A program made the position numbers and the translations under genes. A DNA stretch of 64,000 nucleotides from Flavobacteriales bacterium UBA6051 (lineage in GTDB: Bacteria > Bacteroidota > Bacteroidia > Flavobacteriales_D > Crocinitomicaceae). The stretch covers positions 527,397-591,396 of the forward strand of contig DIYP01000007.1 of NCBI GenBank assembly GCA_002427735.1, written 5' to 3'. Shown one piece after another: positions 25,921 through 35,355 of the stretch (position 1 is the stretch's first letter; each line of letters begins with the position of its first letter). A model generated the notes under the pieces. The model ran no database searches. It had not been told where the DNA came from and was given only the letters and a program-made list of their open reading frames with translations.

Positions 25921-26765
25921 TAGAATTTAAATCCGGCAGATAAGCTTATCATCGACAAAGCGCGACCGATGCCTATCCCTGAACCAACTTGTTCTTCTAC
26001 ACGCGTTGCATCGATTCCCAAAGCTAGTCTACCTAACCTATATTTTACTTCTAAGCTATAAAGTAAGCCAAACTCACCAGACTGCTCGGTCGGAATTGGT
26101 GGTTCGAGAATAGTGGGACCAGCATTTAAGTTTACCTCTAAACCGCGATTCTCTTTAAATTTTATGGCATTTGTGAACCCAAGGTTTAACACAGAAAAGT
26201 ATCCCTTTGAAATGTCGGATGGAGAGATCGAATTAGAAAAGACTCCAAAACGTATCCAGGTAGCCTGAATTCCAGGACGATACTTCTCTCCTTTCCCGAA
26301 ATACCATTTGTTACCGAGACGTAACTGGACTCCTCCAAAATTCTGATTAAAAAAGGAATTACTTCCACTGTAGTTCGCATATCCAGCCATCAAATCCACA
26401 AACATGCCGCTTTGTAAAATCCTGTCTTTATCTGAAGGAATTAAATCTGGACCGGGGCGCCTAACTCGGTTGATCATATTGCTTGGAATAGATTCAACAA
26501 TGACCGTTTCATTAGAAGGTTTTGACTCAACTTGCACAAAGCGTTCTTTTGTACCATCTGCGTACTCTATCAGTTGAATTTCTGTTAACTCAATATTGCG
26601 AATTGGTCCATCCGGTTGACTCTTTCGTGTGTATTTGATTGTTGAGGAAGTTATTTCAATCACCTTCCCTTCTATTTTCTCACCGTCTGTCTTCGTAATT
26701 GTATCCTGAGCAAATGAAAAATGGGCTGCCAGAAATAATAAAATCGTCGTAAGCGTAATTTTCAT
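25920..26765 (-). CDS. Outer-membrane beta-barrel protein, unknown function
   Basis: A 281-residue protein with a signal peptide (MKITLTTILLFLAAHFSFAQ). Residues 20-80 form a small domain, ITKTDGEKIEGKVIEITSST, which resembles the short beta-rich modules seen before barrels in Bacteroidota (response to 'GxxVxGKVxEI'-type sequences). Then come amphipathic strands (LMAGYANYSG, LRLGNKWYFG, LEVNLNAGPT) and a final SLSAGFKF ending in Phe. The sequence suggests an outer-membrane barrel of about eight to ten strands. No ligand or family name is recognisable to me. It is divergent from the tmRNA gene. Confidence 0.7.
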   Translation of the reverse strand: MKITLTTILLFLAAHFSFAQDTITKTDGEKIEGKVIEITSSTIKYTRKSQPDGPIRNIELTEIQLIEYADGTKERFVQVESKPSNETVIVESIPSNMINRVRRPGPDLIPSDKDRILQSGMFVDLMAGYANYSGSNSFFNQNFGGVQLRLGNKWYFGKGEKYRPGIQATWIRFGVFSNSISPSDISKGYFSVLNLGFTNAIKFKENRGLEVNLNAGPTILEPPIPTEQSGEFGLLYSLEVKYRLGRLALGIDATRVEEQVGSGIGIGRALSMISLSAGFKF

Positions 26766-26876
26766 AGTGGTTGCTTTAGTAAACTAATGTGATCTGTTAA
26801 CGCAATAAAATGTGTTTTGTTTTCTTCGATAGTAAAACAATCATTGTCCAAGATTTGTTACTATTCACGCCAAGTA

Positions 26877-26906
26877 TTGCGGTATGTACAAATAGTATTA
26901 GCTTTG
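26877..26906 (+). promoter_or_regulatory. tmRNA promoter
   Basis: TTG (26877-26879), 19 bases, then TAGCTTTG (26899-26906) is an almost ideal Bacteroidota housekeeping promoter. The first base of mature tmRNA lies 13 bases after the -7 box. Confidence 0.75.
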
Positions 26907-26918
26907 TATTAGTTCTTT

Positions 26919-27319
26919 GGGGTCGTATTGGATTTGACAGCGATAGCAGTTGTTAAGTGTAAGCATGTCGAGCAATGTGGTGAAGCTCGTAAATCTCTAG
27001 TCACAAACTATAATTGACAACACGTCATACAGACTTGCTGCCTAATTAGCGGAATGTTAATTAGCTTAATCTAGTGGAAGTATAGTACACAGACAAGTTC
27101 CCTCTCCTCCGATTCCGCCTGATAATTAGAGGGCCAAGAGGGACCAATTCTTTCAGGATAGCATTGGTGATACTTCTAAGCCAGTGTGAGATTTAGAAGA
27201 TAAGTGTAGTTATTGGGTGTCTTTGTCCGAGGCTGCATAGAAAACCTAATCGAAGAATAAGCATGTAGAAAGCTTGATAATTCGTCGTTTGGACGAGGGT
27301 TCGAAACCCTCCGACTCCA
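26919..27319 (+). ncRNA. ssrA: Transfer-messenger RNA (tmRNA)
   Basis: The 5' end GGGGTCGTATTGGATTTGAC and the 3' end with a T arm GAGGG-TTCGAAA-CCCTC followed by CGACTCCA pair to give the tRNA-like acceptor (GGGGTCG/CGACTCC, one G-U). CCA is not encoded. Inside, the tag reading frame that ends in LAA and a stop is 27016-27045, reading DNTSYRLAA; the triplet start (GAC) and the Arg at position 6 differ from the familiar YALAA ending, and the resume codon is inferred only from the conserved A four bases upstream. Another frame with TNYN followed by a stop lies just before. tmRNA, with SmpB (encoded at 23020-23472), rescues stalled ribosomes. Confidence 0.95.
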
Positions 27320-27328
27320 CTTTTTTTT

Positions 27329-27362
27329 AAGGATCTCGGTGAATATTGAGATCCTTTTTTGT
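27329..27362 (+). terminator. Terminator after tmRNA
   Basis: A 9-bp perfect stem (AAGGATCTC / GAGATCCTT, 10-base loop) followed by TTTTTT starts 10 bases after the tmRNA 3' end. Confidence 0.9.
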
Positions 27363-27412
27363 TTCAACTTTTCTTCTAAAGCGGGTTTCGAACAAAACCT
27401 TCCCTCGAACTG

Positions 27413-27437
27413 ATCGAACGACACGTTCGGTTCTCAG
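27413..27437. repeat. Copy 1 of a 25-bp hairpin-forming repeat
   Basis: This 25-bp element in the gap after tmRNA matches 29316-29340 at 20 of 25 positions, and all five differences are transitions. It can fold with stem GAACG / CGTTC. The second copy folds the same way with changed but compatible bases. The two copies flank the histidine kinase gene. Confidence 0.4.
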
Positions 27438-27497
27438 TCTTCGAAATTCTGATTTTCTAATATCCTATTCGGTGGATCTTTCGATATAGCTCCCAAT

Positions 27498-29075
27498 TTA
27501 TACCCGAAAATCGAACTCATACTTACCAAGATCCCGTTGAACTTGAAAGTTTGTTCCTTTCACTCTATTTACTAGCTGTTGAATCAAAACAGTACCAGTT
27601 CCGGCTTCGCCATTTTCATCAAAAGCAGAATCATCCTGGTAGGAAAAGTGATAATAATCCCCAGCTAATTTTACTGAAACCAATAATTTATTCTCCTTTG
27701 AATCTCTGTGCTCAATCGTATTCGTGAGCATCTCGTTAAAAATAAGACCAAAATAGACGATCCGTTCACTCCTTATCTCAACATGATCAATGTCTAACTC
27801 TATGTGAAATGTTTGCGCTAATATGCTTTGATATAATTCTATTATTGAGGCGAAATATCCTTTTAACTCGACCTGTTCATTGTGCACATCCATGTACAAG
27901 TGCTTATGAAGGGCACTGATTGTTTGAATTTTAGTAGACATTCGTTCAAGAGCAATTGAATTCTCCTTTTTTAACCCTTGAGATGCATACTGAAGCATTG
28001 AAATAATCATTTGCAGATTATTCTTTATTCGATGATTACTTTCTATCAATAACATCTCATAATCATCATTCGCCTCGGTGATCTTTCTTTTCAACTTGCG
28101 TTCCCGAAACAAAAGCAAACTGATTCCTAAACTCAATAGTGATAAAACACCCAAGTAAACAATTATTTCGTTTCGTCTTCTTGTCTCTTTCCTGAGCTGG
28201 TCATTCTTTTTCTTAACTTCTTCTTGATATTTTTTAGTCTCATAAATAGCCCTAAACGAATTCAATCCGACTGAACTAATATTCTTAGTGTTTGCGAGTT
28301 CGACTTGAGTCCATTTTAGGCGCCAATAATTAGCGTTAAGACTATCTCCTTTTTTAACGTAATAGGCTAGCATCGTGCTATAAACCTCACGTTTTAATAT
28401 ATGCCAATCTCTTCCTTTTACTAATCCATCAAGTTCGTTGAATGTGGACATCATTCTTGCTGAATCCTTTATAGTTACATAAGTTCTAAGCATATTCGTA
28501 CGTGCAACTATATAATTTTGTGTGTCCTTTTCTTCTATGAAAATCCGTGAGGCCTCGCCAAGCAAGAACAAACAGGAGTCAACGTCTTTATGTCCAATCC
28601 TATACCCTAATTCATTGTACAAACCAGCTTTCTCACGTCTGAAATCGAATTTCTCTGCTAAGCTCAAGGCTTTTTTTAAATAAAACTCAACTGAATCAAA
28701 CTTTTGGTAATCCGGTAGGTGGGTTGTTTCGTGGAATAACGCCGCCATTCGCCCTAATTTTTCAACATGCAATTGAGGGTATTCAGAAGAATAGCTCAAT
28801 TCTCTTAAGACTTTAATTCCCTTCTTGAAATCTTTCGTCTGGCGCATTAATTCTGCAAGAAATATGGTTGCCTTTATATTTTTTTCCTTCCAGTTATAGC
28901 GACGTGCTATTTTAAGAGCATGGTTAATCTCTTCAATAGATTCGGCATAAAGGGAAACTTTTTTATACGTTTCCGCTTGCTCAAAATGAGCGTTATATTT
29001 CTCCAGTGTGCTTGAACTCTGTCCAAACGCAAAGATCTGTATAACAATGAATAAACATAATAACCTTAGCTTCAT
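27498..29075 (-). CDS. TPR-containing membrane histidine kinase (HisKA_2 type)
   Basis: A 525-residue kinase from the ATG at 29075, which gives a signal sequence MKLRLLCLFIVIQIFAFGQS. A periplasmic TPR-like region spans about 20-285 (SLYAESIEEINHALKIARRY, GLYNELGYRIGH). One membrane helix follows (IIVYLGVLSLLSLGISLLLF), then the phosphoacceptor segment IESNHRIKNNLQMIISMLQY (HisKA_2; the His is in ESNHRIKN) and a HATPase domain with FNEMLTNTIEHRD as N box and EAGTGTVLIQQLVNR as the G region. No response regulator is next to it, so it is an orphan; many Bacteroidota HisKA_2 kinases work with LytTR or FrxA-like partners elsewhere. Confidence 0.88.
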   Translation of the reverse strand: MKLRLLCLFIVIQIFAFGQSSSTLEKYNAHFEQAETYKKVSLYAESIEEINHALKIARRYNWKEKNIKATIFLAELMRQTKDFKKGIKVLRELSYSSEYPQLHVEKLGRMAALFHETTHLPDYQKFDSVEFYLKKALSLAEKFDFRREKAGLYNELGYRIGHKDVDSCLFLLGEASRIFIEEKDTQNYIVARTNMLRTYVTIKDSARMMSTFNELDGLVKGRDWHILKREVYSTMLAYYVKKGDSLNANYWRLKWTQVELANTKNISSVGLNSFRAIYETKKYQEEVKKKNDQLRKETRRRNEIIVYLGVLSLLSLGISLLLFRERKLKRKITEANDDYEMLLIESNHRIKNNLQMIISMLQYASQGLKKENSIALERMSTKIQTISALHKHLYMDVHNEQVELKGYFASIIELYQSILAQTFHIELDIDHVEIRSERIVYFGLIFNEMLTNTIEHRDSKENKLLVSVKLAGDYYHFSYQDDSAFDENGEAGTGTVLIQQLVNRVKGTNFQVQRDLGKYEFDFRV

Positions 29076-29315
29076 TACTTTATCAATCGTAGCTAAAGAT
29101 AAGAAACATTGTTTCATTAAATATTGCTGGCAAAAACAACAGAAGTTTCACAAAAAGACTTCACTCACAGAACAAATGAGGCCTTTAAATTATTAAATAG
29201 AAGCTGGTCACTCTTTTATCAATTCTATTTCACCAAGTAAAACTACTCCGTCTTCCCTCTCAGACTCCAAATTGATACGAGCAATTATTTGCTGTTGTAG
29301 CCTTCACTCTAACGA

Positions 29316-29340
29316 ATCGAGTGACGCATTCAGTTCTCAG
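29316..29340. repeat. Copy 2 of a 25-bp hairpin-forming repeat
   Basis: Partner of 27413-27437. Stem GAGTG / CATTC keeps pairing (one G-U) despite two substitutions on each side, which looks like covariation. It lies in the 335-base gap between the kinase start and the next gene; apart from this and a promoter, that gap holds nothing I can assign. Confidence 0.4.
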
Positions 29341-29360
29341 CTTAAATTCCTCCACAGGTT

Positions 29361-29391
29361 TTGTACTTGATAACTAAAACTTGTAATATTG
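29361..29391 (+). promoter_or_regulatory. Promoter for the T9SS-A cargo gene
   Basis: TTG at 29361-29363 and TAATATTG at 29384-29391 (one base from TAnnTTTG) are 20 bases apart. The ATG is at 29411. Confidence 0.55.
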
Positions 29392-29410
29392 AGCTACATC
29401 TATTAATACT

Positions 29411-31207
29411 ATGAAATCTCATCTTTCCGCTTGTCAACTAGTAATCTTACTTTTCATTGTAACCTCTACGCAATCAGCGTTCGGCCAGTTTTCTTTTATG
29501 CGAAGGTTCAATATGGACCAGAATAATCGTTTCTATTGTGGAGTTCAAACACAAGATGGTGGATACGCTTACCTCGGGCGTGCGACGTATCATGCCAACG
29601 TTATAATGCGTCTAGATCAACAGGGAAATTACGTTTGGAAAAAAGATTACAACTATACATCAGGTACTTCTGGTGATTTTTACGCTATGATATCAACTTC
29701 AGATGATGGATTCCTTTTACTGGGTTCAACAACTGGTGTAAATGGAAAAGCACATGCTGTAAGACTAGATAATCTTGGCGATACCATTTGGTCGAATAGA
29801 TATTTAGGTGCAAACGGATCAAGGCTAAATTCGGCTGTTGAAACCGATCAAGGCGATTTTGTCATTGTCGGAAAAAGCGCATTAGGCACCTATGACGAAG
29901 CATTGTTTGCGAAGATATCGGGAACTGGCGATACGATCTGGTCGAGAGTGTTTAGTACAGGTCCTAGCGATGTCGAATTGACGGATGTGATAGAAACTTC
30001 TGACGATAATTTTATGGCTGTTGGCTATGGCCCTAGAGTTAATACCAATGTCGGTGATGCTGCTGTAATGGTAAAGTTTGATACCAATGGAGATACATTA
30101 TGGACAAGAACCTTTTGGCCGGGTCAGAATAGATTTGCTTATTCAGTTGCAGAAACAGAAGATGGAGGGTATGTGTTGTGTGGAGAAAACAATTCGAACG
30201 CTCCCAATTATTACAAAAGTGGTTTTCTTGTCAGGACGGATGATAATGGAAATTTGCTATGGTCAAAGCAAGTCGAAGATTCTTGTTCTGGTTTACGATT
30301 GACAGATGTTATCGCTCATAATGACGGTTCACTTTCTGTTTTTGGACATAGTGACTGTGATAATTATACTGCCCACAGGTTTCTTATTAAACTTGATGCT
30401 AGCGGAAACGAACTTTGGACGCGACGGTACAATGATATTGATGGTCCATACTTTGCATCAATTAACTACTCAATGCACGTTGAAATGGCGGAAGACAATG
30501 GTTATATCATGTGCGGATATGCGGTTGTCCCGAGTTTTGCAAACTTTTACGATATGGTTGCAGTAAAGTTAGATCCTCTTGGTTATGCTGGGTGCAATGT
30601 AGACGAAACAAGTTATACAATAACCCCCTTTATGGATAGTACAAATTATCCATCGGTGTTATTTTCTTTACATCCCTTTCAAAAAACTTCGGCTCCTATA
30701 CCTCTCGGAACTTATACTTACGATGATACGTTGTGGTGCTCCAATGAATTCCCCATAGTTGATTTGGGACCTGATTCTGTTTTGTGCGCGGGAGACTCAA
30801 CGTTACTTTCTGTTTCAGGGCCGGGGCTAATTGAGTGGTTCGACGGCTCCAATGATTCAAGTGTAATGGTAAATCAACCAGGAACCTACTGGGTTACCGT
30901 TACGAATAACGGCATTGAGTATTCCGACACTGTTACATTTCTGTCTTGTGCAGGTTTGGGAGAACTGAATAAAGACCTGTTTACCATGTTTCCCAACCCC
31001 TCCAATGGAATTGTTACTATTGAGTTACGAAATAAACTGTACGATGCCAGTTTAAGCGTTTACTCGATTTCAGGAAAACTGATTCTTAGAAGGCAATTGG
31101 ATGAATCAAATTTAGAGTTGAATTTGAATTATTTGGAAAAAGGCTGTTATTTAATTGAGTTAAGAAAGGAAGATGTTCGACAATTACAACGCCTAGTGAT
31201 CGAGTAA
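29411..31207 (+). CDS. T9SS type A secreted protein with beta-propeller-like repeats
   Basis: A 598-residue protein with a signal peptide ending FGQ. Residues about 40-400 contain repeats of the type TQDGGYAYLGRATYHANVIM, TSDDGFLLLGST, TDQGDFVIVGKSA, TEDGGYVLCGENN (each about 50 residues, with G/D-G-x-L-W at the end), which probably fold as a beta-propeller. A 60-residue Ig-like segment (CAGDSTLLSVSGPGLIEWFD) is followed by the type A sorting domain (MFPNPSNGIVTIEL ... KGCYLIELRKEDV) that directs it through the type IX system to the surface. No enzymatic motif is visible. Confidence 0.85.
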   Translation: MKSHLSACQLVILLFIVTSTQSAFGQFSFMRRFNMDQNNRFYCGVQTQDGGYAYLGRATYHANVIMRLDQQGNYVWKKDYNYTSGTSGDFYAMISTSDDGFLLLGSTTGVNGKAHAVRLDNLGDTIWSNRYLGANGSRLNSAVETDQGDFVIVGKSALGTYDEALFAKISGTGDTIWSRVFSTGPSDVELTDVIETSDDNFMAVGYGPRVNTNVGDAAVMVKFDTNGDTLWTRTFWPGQNRFAYSVAETEDGGYVLCGENNSNAPNYYKSGFLVRTDDNGNLLWSKQVEDSCSGLRLTDVIAHNDGSLSVFGHSDCDNYTAHRFLIKLDASGNELWTRRYNDIDGPYFASINYSMHVEMAEDNGYIMCGYAVVPSFANFYDMVAVKLDPLGYAGCNVDETSYTITPFMDSTNYPSVLFSLHPFQKTSAPIPLGTYTYDDTLWCSNEFPIVDLGPDSVLCAGDSTLLSVSGPGLIEWFDGSNDSSVMVNQPGTYWVTVTNNGIEYSDTVTFLSCAGLGELNKDLFTMFPNPSNGIVTIELRNKLYDASLSVYSISGKLILRRQLDESNLELNLNYLEKGCYLIELRKEDVRQLQRLVIE

Positions 31208-31349
31208 TAGCGAGTGATATATTACGGTTAGTTTAACTTCCGCCGCGATACCTCCAAGTAAAACTAGGAATCTTCGCAAAAATCGAGTTCCTTTTTTATT
31301 CTCATGGAATTGCTTTCACACTCGACGAAAAATTATCTACCTAATAGCT

Positions 31350-31778
31350 TCACTTCCAAAAACTAAATAGTTTCTGAAGTTCATTGGAGCAAGACCTTCG
31401 CTTTATTTTTTTTGAACCTACTTGAATTACAAACTTAGGATTGCATTTTCTATCATTGTCAGTGCTCAACAGTGTCAACTCAAATAATCGCAGTTGTTCA
31501 AACTGTTCACTCGACAATTCTGATTCTTTTTGATCTGCATAGGGGTTTTCCACTTGTTGAAAATAATATCTGTCCTCTCTCTTTCTGATCTCATAACAAA
31601 CTAAATGCTTCATGAAACCACTCCCCTTTATATACTGAACTCTATACACATCAGTACTGTCCATACCTTCGAGATGACTAACTTGCTGACCCAAAACAGC
31701 GTTGCAGTGTAGCAAAAGTATTGCTGAACCGAGCACACTTATTACAATTTTTCCTATTTCTACGAGCACAATTGCCAA
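31350..31778 (-). CDS. Small secreted protein, unknown function
   Basis: A 142-residue protein. It has a hydrophobic N-terminal stretch (KIVISVLGSAILLLHCNAVLG) followed by QQVSHLEGMDSTDVYRVQY and no recognisable family. The only start codons in frame are TTG (31778) and GTG, so the exact beginning is unsure. It contains three Cys in the mature part (VCYEIRK, KCNPKF, SCSNEL), possibly a disulfide. It stands alone, convergent with the T9SS cargo gene. Confidence 0.5.
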   Translation of the reverse strand: MAIVLVEIGKIVISVLGSAILLLHCNAVLGQQVSHLEGMDSTDVYRVQYIKGSGFMKHLVCYEIRKREDRYYFQQVENPYADQKESELSSEQFEQLRLFELTLLSTDNDRKCNPKFVIQVGSKKIKRRSCSNELQKLFSFWK

Positions 31779-32004
31779 AACGAATAGTTATAATTAGCAA
31801 AATTTCAATACCCAATAATCAACTTCATTTATCACCTCCTGTTCATTATAAGAGTAATTAGACTTGCCTGAGAGATAAATTAAAATAGTCTTTTTTGTTT
31901 GATTCGAAAAGCAGAAATCTGATTATAAGTCATCATTTAGAAACGACTGTAACTTTTGAAAAGGAAAAAGTTAAACACTAATAGAATACATAAATATTCT
32001 CACC

Positions 32005-32439
32005 TTGAGGCTTTTCATCTTTTTAATTTCAACAATAACGTTTATCAATAATGGCTTTCCGGAGGGAGGTTCAAACAATCATGAATCGACAGGACACCTT
32101 CAATTAAACCCAATTCCATTCGGCGATCAATGCGAAAACCTCAGAATTTCTATTTCTCTTCATAGGGAGAAAAGAACTAAAAGTGCCTGGTTGAATCCAG
32201 ATCATATATTGACTTTTGAAATTGACGATTCTAACTACAAAACCTTTGTCAAAAACTACAACCTTATCTTCACACAAAATCATGGATTCGTTTTACCTTG
32301 TATAGCAACTCAAGGGAATTGGTATCAGATACAAGATAAACAAGGAAACAAATTCTGGACGAGTCCAATAAGTTATTCCTTTCAGTGCGCCGATCGAATT
32401 GGCAGCATAGATAACATAACTTATTTTAAAGAGCTATAA
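32005..32439 (+). CDS. Small secreted protein, unknown function
   Basis: A 144-residue protein starting with TTG at 32005; no in-frame ATG occurs upstream before a stop. The first 20 residues (LRLFIFLISTITFINNGFPE) can act as a signal peptide. The mature part (CENLRISISLHREKRTKSAW, NYNLIFTQNHGFVLPC) is not known to me. A weak start codon and no visible promoter make it uncertain, but codon use and length look like a gene. Confidence 0.45.
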   Translation: MRLFIFLISTITFINNGFPEGGSNNHESTGHLQLNPIPFGDQCENLRISISLHREKRTKSAWLNPDHILTFEIDDSNYKTFVKNYNLIFTQNHGFVLPCIATQGNWYQIQDKQGNKFWTSPISYSFQCADRIGSIDNITYFKEL

Positions 32440-32623
32440 ACGATCTTCCACACAACCGGAATTCAACGCTTATCTCTCTGTTACATCAAAACAAAGCACT
32501 TTTTGTCCTTTATTTCAATCGTTAAATAGAACCAATCAGTAAAAAAAAACTACCACTCATCCGGTTCACCAAATAGAAAACATTTGAAACATCTAATTTG
32601 ACAGTACAGAAAGCAATTTTAAC

Positions 32624-34000
32624 ATGCGTTATTTACTTATCCTAACACTACTCTATATTCAAGTTAGCTTTGGACAGAACCTGGTACAAAATGGTGGGTT
32701 CGAGAATGGCACTTGTCCAAGTTTTGCAAGTCAATTGAACAACTTAGATAATTGGAATAACCCTACACTTGGCACTCCAGAATTCTATCATCAATGTGCT
32801 AATCAAGCAAGCTATGTGCAGCCTCCCAATATTTTAGTTGGGTGTCATCAGTACCCTAGAACGGGAGAAGGCTATATTGGATTATTCACCTATAGAACAA
32901 ACCTCTCCAACTTCAGAGAATACGCCCAAAACGAATTAATTACTCCTTTAGAAGCTGGTGAATGCTACTATTTTGAAATGTACGTAAATCATGCTGAATG
33001 CAACGACCTTATCAGCGATGGTATTGGAGTTGCGTTCTCAACTAATATCGTCAATCTGAATAGTACCAATTTGATTCCTTTAACACCTGACATTCAAAAC
33101 CCAGTTGGTGCAATGATATCAGATACATTAGGCTGGACCAAAATTTCTGGCAACTATATCGCTTCCGGAGGTGAAAGTCATTTAATTATTGGGAATTTTA
33201 GGGATGACAATACAACCACTACTTCGAGTTTAAATCTGACCAGTAGTGATCCGACTACGAGCTATCTTTTCATTGATGATGTGAGTCTTACAAAAGTAAG
33301 TTCTAATCTTGACATTGGAACAGACACATTGCTTTGTGATGGTGAAAGTATTACACTAGCAGCAGAAGTATCAGCCGACACCTACTTATGGAATACTGGA
33401 TCTACAGATAGTTCGATTGTAGTTGATGATGAAGGCTTGTATACGTTGAATATTAGCTACCTTGGATGTTCTTTTTCGGATGAAATCTACGTTAGTATTA
33501 ATTCGATTCCTAGTCTTCAATGGCCCAATGATACTATCGTTTGTGACAATTCTGATTTTGTTCTGAAAGCGAATAATACTGGAACCAACTATTCCTACTT
33601 ATGGCAGGACGGATCAACAAAGCCATATTTTCAAATTGACTTAGAAGGTCTGTATTACTGCACTGTGAGCAATGAATGCGGAGCAGTTACCGATTCCATG
33701 GACATCAAAATGGAAAGATGCCATTGTTCAGTATACGTTCCGAATTCATTTACCCCTAATAATGATGAAATTAATGACGTGTTACTTACAAGTTCAAATT
33801 GCGAATTGAGCCAATTCCATTTTGAAATCTTTGATCGATGGGGAGAATCTATTTTTATCTCAACAGATCCAACCATTCAATGGGATGGTAAATTAAATCA
33901 AGTTCCTGTTGCTAATGATGTATACAGCTATGTATTAAAATATCAGTTTGTAGATGATTTATACAAAGAGTACAGTGGTCACATCACGGTCTTGAAATAA
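32624..34000 (+). CDS. T9SS type B (gliding-associated) secreted protein
   Basis: A 458-residue protein with a short signal peptide (MRYLLILTLLYIQVSFGQ). Residues about 20-225 form a jelly-roll-like domain (NLVQNGGFENGTCPSFASQL, HLIIGNFRDD) resembling carbohydrate-binding modules. Two Ig-like segments follow (CDGESITLAAEVSADTYLWN and CDNSDFVLKANNTGTNYSYL). The C-terminal 90 residues are the type B sorting domain (VYVPNSFTPNNDEINDVL, FEIFDRWGESIF, YSYVLKYQF), exported by the type IX system and usually SprF-dependent. It may bind sugar polymers outside the cell; this is inference. Confidence 0.87.
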   Translation: MRYLLILTLLYIQVSFGQNLVQNGGFENGTCPSFASQLNNLDNWNNPTLGTPEFYHQCANQASYVQPPNILVGCHQYPRTGEGYIGLFTYRTNLSNFREYAQNELITPLEAGECYYFEMYVNHAECNDLISDGIGVAFSTNIVNLNSTNLIPLTPDIQNPVGAMISDTLGWTKISGNYIASGGESHLIIGNFRDDNTTTTSSLNLTSSDPTTSYLFIDDVSLTKVSSNLDIGTDTLLCDGESITLAAEVSADTYLWNTGSTDSSIVVDDEGLYTLNISYLGCSFSDEIYVSINSIPSLQWPNDTIVCDNSDFVLKANNTGTNYSYLWQDGSTKPYFQIDLEGLYYCTVSNECGAVTDSMDIKMERCHCSVYVPNSFTPNNDEINDVLLTSSNCELSQFHFEIFDRWGESIFISTDPTIQWDGKLNQVPVANDVYSYVLKYQFVDDLYKEYSGHITVLK

Positions 34001-34070
34001 CCTTCTTTTACAACACTGTTTTGACAAAGTCGCTACGATTGCCACTTGTAACTATTTCTCTCTAAATCAA

Positions 34071-35216
34071 TTATAAAGCCTCCTCCAAGCGTGAGTATTC
34101 GTCGGACTTGTGGACTTCAGGGTCACTAGGCTCGGACTTGATGATAATATTGTGGTGCAACCATTCCTCGCCATTTTTTAAGTCAACGGAAGTAAAGACC
34201 ATGAGATCACGATCTTCTTTGGTCATCCAACGCGTTCTTTTGTTAAGATCCTTCGAGGTTTCTAACGCATCCTTTTCAAGTTTTAACTGCTCGAGTAACT
34301 TAACCACAGTCAATTCAGGGTAATTCTTAGCTTGTGGATCGAGCTCTGTAACTGCCTCTACGATAGCTGCCGTCAATAGCTTATCGAATAATTCTTTGAA
34401 CAACGCTTTGTTGTTGTAAACATCAATATTATACAGTTCTCCGTTAATAGCATAAGCAAAGCCTATTACCCCTTCAAGATCCAGTTTTTCGAAAGACGAT
34501 CTATACTCTTCCTTGATCTTTTTCAATTCTTTATTGTCGAGTGCAAGCTCCAGGCTGCTGGAAGACTCGTTTGCCTTCACATCAATGTTCTGATCATAGT
34601 ATTCGCTGATATTATCATTGAGTTTCTCTTGCGTCTCCGCTACCTCACTCCAAATGTCTGATTGTCTACCATTTTTTTTGGATGAGACTTTTAGATCTCT
34701 GGATGACAACATTTTTGTATTGGAACTAAAATAGGCAGCCTCTTCTCCTCCGCGCTGACTCCATCGCTCAGATTCTACGCAGAAACTTGATAGTTTTAAG
34801 TCTTTTTTGTTCGCATCAACAATGATATCATAAGTAAGTGTTCTATCCTGCTTCCCTCCTTTCACAATATCACCAGCATGAATGAAAACAGTTTTACCGG
34901 ACGTATTGGAAACCTCCAACTGGTTAACATTTGAAGTCTCTGTAATTTTCACCAAATCATTTTCCATCGCACGTTTCAAGGGAACATAATCTACGTCATC
35001 ACCAGATGTATTTGCCGAAATCAAGAAAATCTGTAGATTTTTATGGGAAACCGATTCTTGCACCACAGCATCATCGAGTAATTCAGTTAATAATCCGGTA
35101 TTCACGTCGTGCTCAATAGGATTTTCTTCAGGTGAACGCTCACCATTGTTGCAGGCGGTAAATAAAAGCATACCGATCAGCACAGCTGACATAAATAGAT
35201 AAATGGTCTTTTTCAT
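34071..35216 (-). CDS. Lipoprotein with ARPP-1-like domain
   Basis: A 381-residue lipoprotein from the ATG at 35216 (MKKTIYLFMSAVLIGMLLFT, lipobox TAC). The body contains NTSGKTVFIHAGDIVKGGKQ, DRTLTYDIIVDANKKDL and SFCVESERWSQRGG, which match as I remember the ARPP-1 (DUF6569) family: a conserved (A/D)G-E/D-x-V-x-G-x-KQ-x-R and a CVE-x-x-RW motif. The function of the family is not known to me; it has been associated with phosphatase/rhodanese-type neighbours. Downstream of the MoxR/VWA gene pair on the same strand, with a 139-base gap. Confidence 0.65.
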   Translation of the reverse strand: MKKTIYLFMSAVLIGMLLFTACNNGERSPEENPIEHDVNTGLLTELLDDAVVQESVSHKNLQIFLISANTSGDDVDYVPLKRAMENDLVKITETSNVNQLEVSNTSGKTVFIHAGDIVKGGKQDRTLTYDIIVDANKKDLKLSSFCVESERWSQRGGEEAAYFSSNTKMLSSRDLKVSSKKNGRQSDIWSEVAETQEKLNDNISEYYDQNIDVKANESSSSLELALDNKELKKIKEEYRSSFEKLDLEGVIGFAYAINGELYNIDVYNNKALFKELFDKLLTAAIVEAVTELDPQAKNYPELTVVKLLEQLKLEKDALETSKDLNKRTRWMTKEDRDLMVFTSVDLKNGEEWLHHNIIIKSEPSDPEVHKSDEYSRLEEAL

Positions 35217-35355
35217 TGCAGTTGATTTAGAATTCTTCATCAACTTAACACTTCAAAACCGAATCAATTCACAACTTTTTATAAACGTCAAATCCTTTAA
35301 CGAATATTCACTTAAGATATGTTAAATCAACATGTTAGATAAAAGCTGTTAAACT

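Noticed and set aside
27176..27424. Minus-strand reading frame with WSRRVSNPRPND-like sequence
   Set aside because: It is the reverse complement of the tmRNA 3' part and terminator; this type of false gene is a common annotation artefact.
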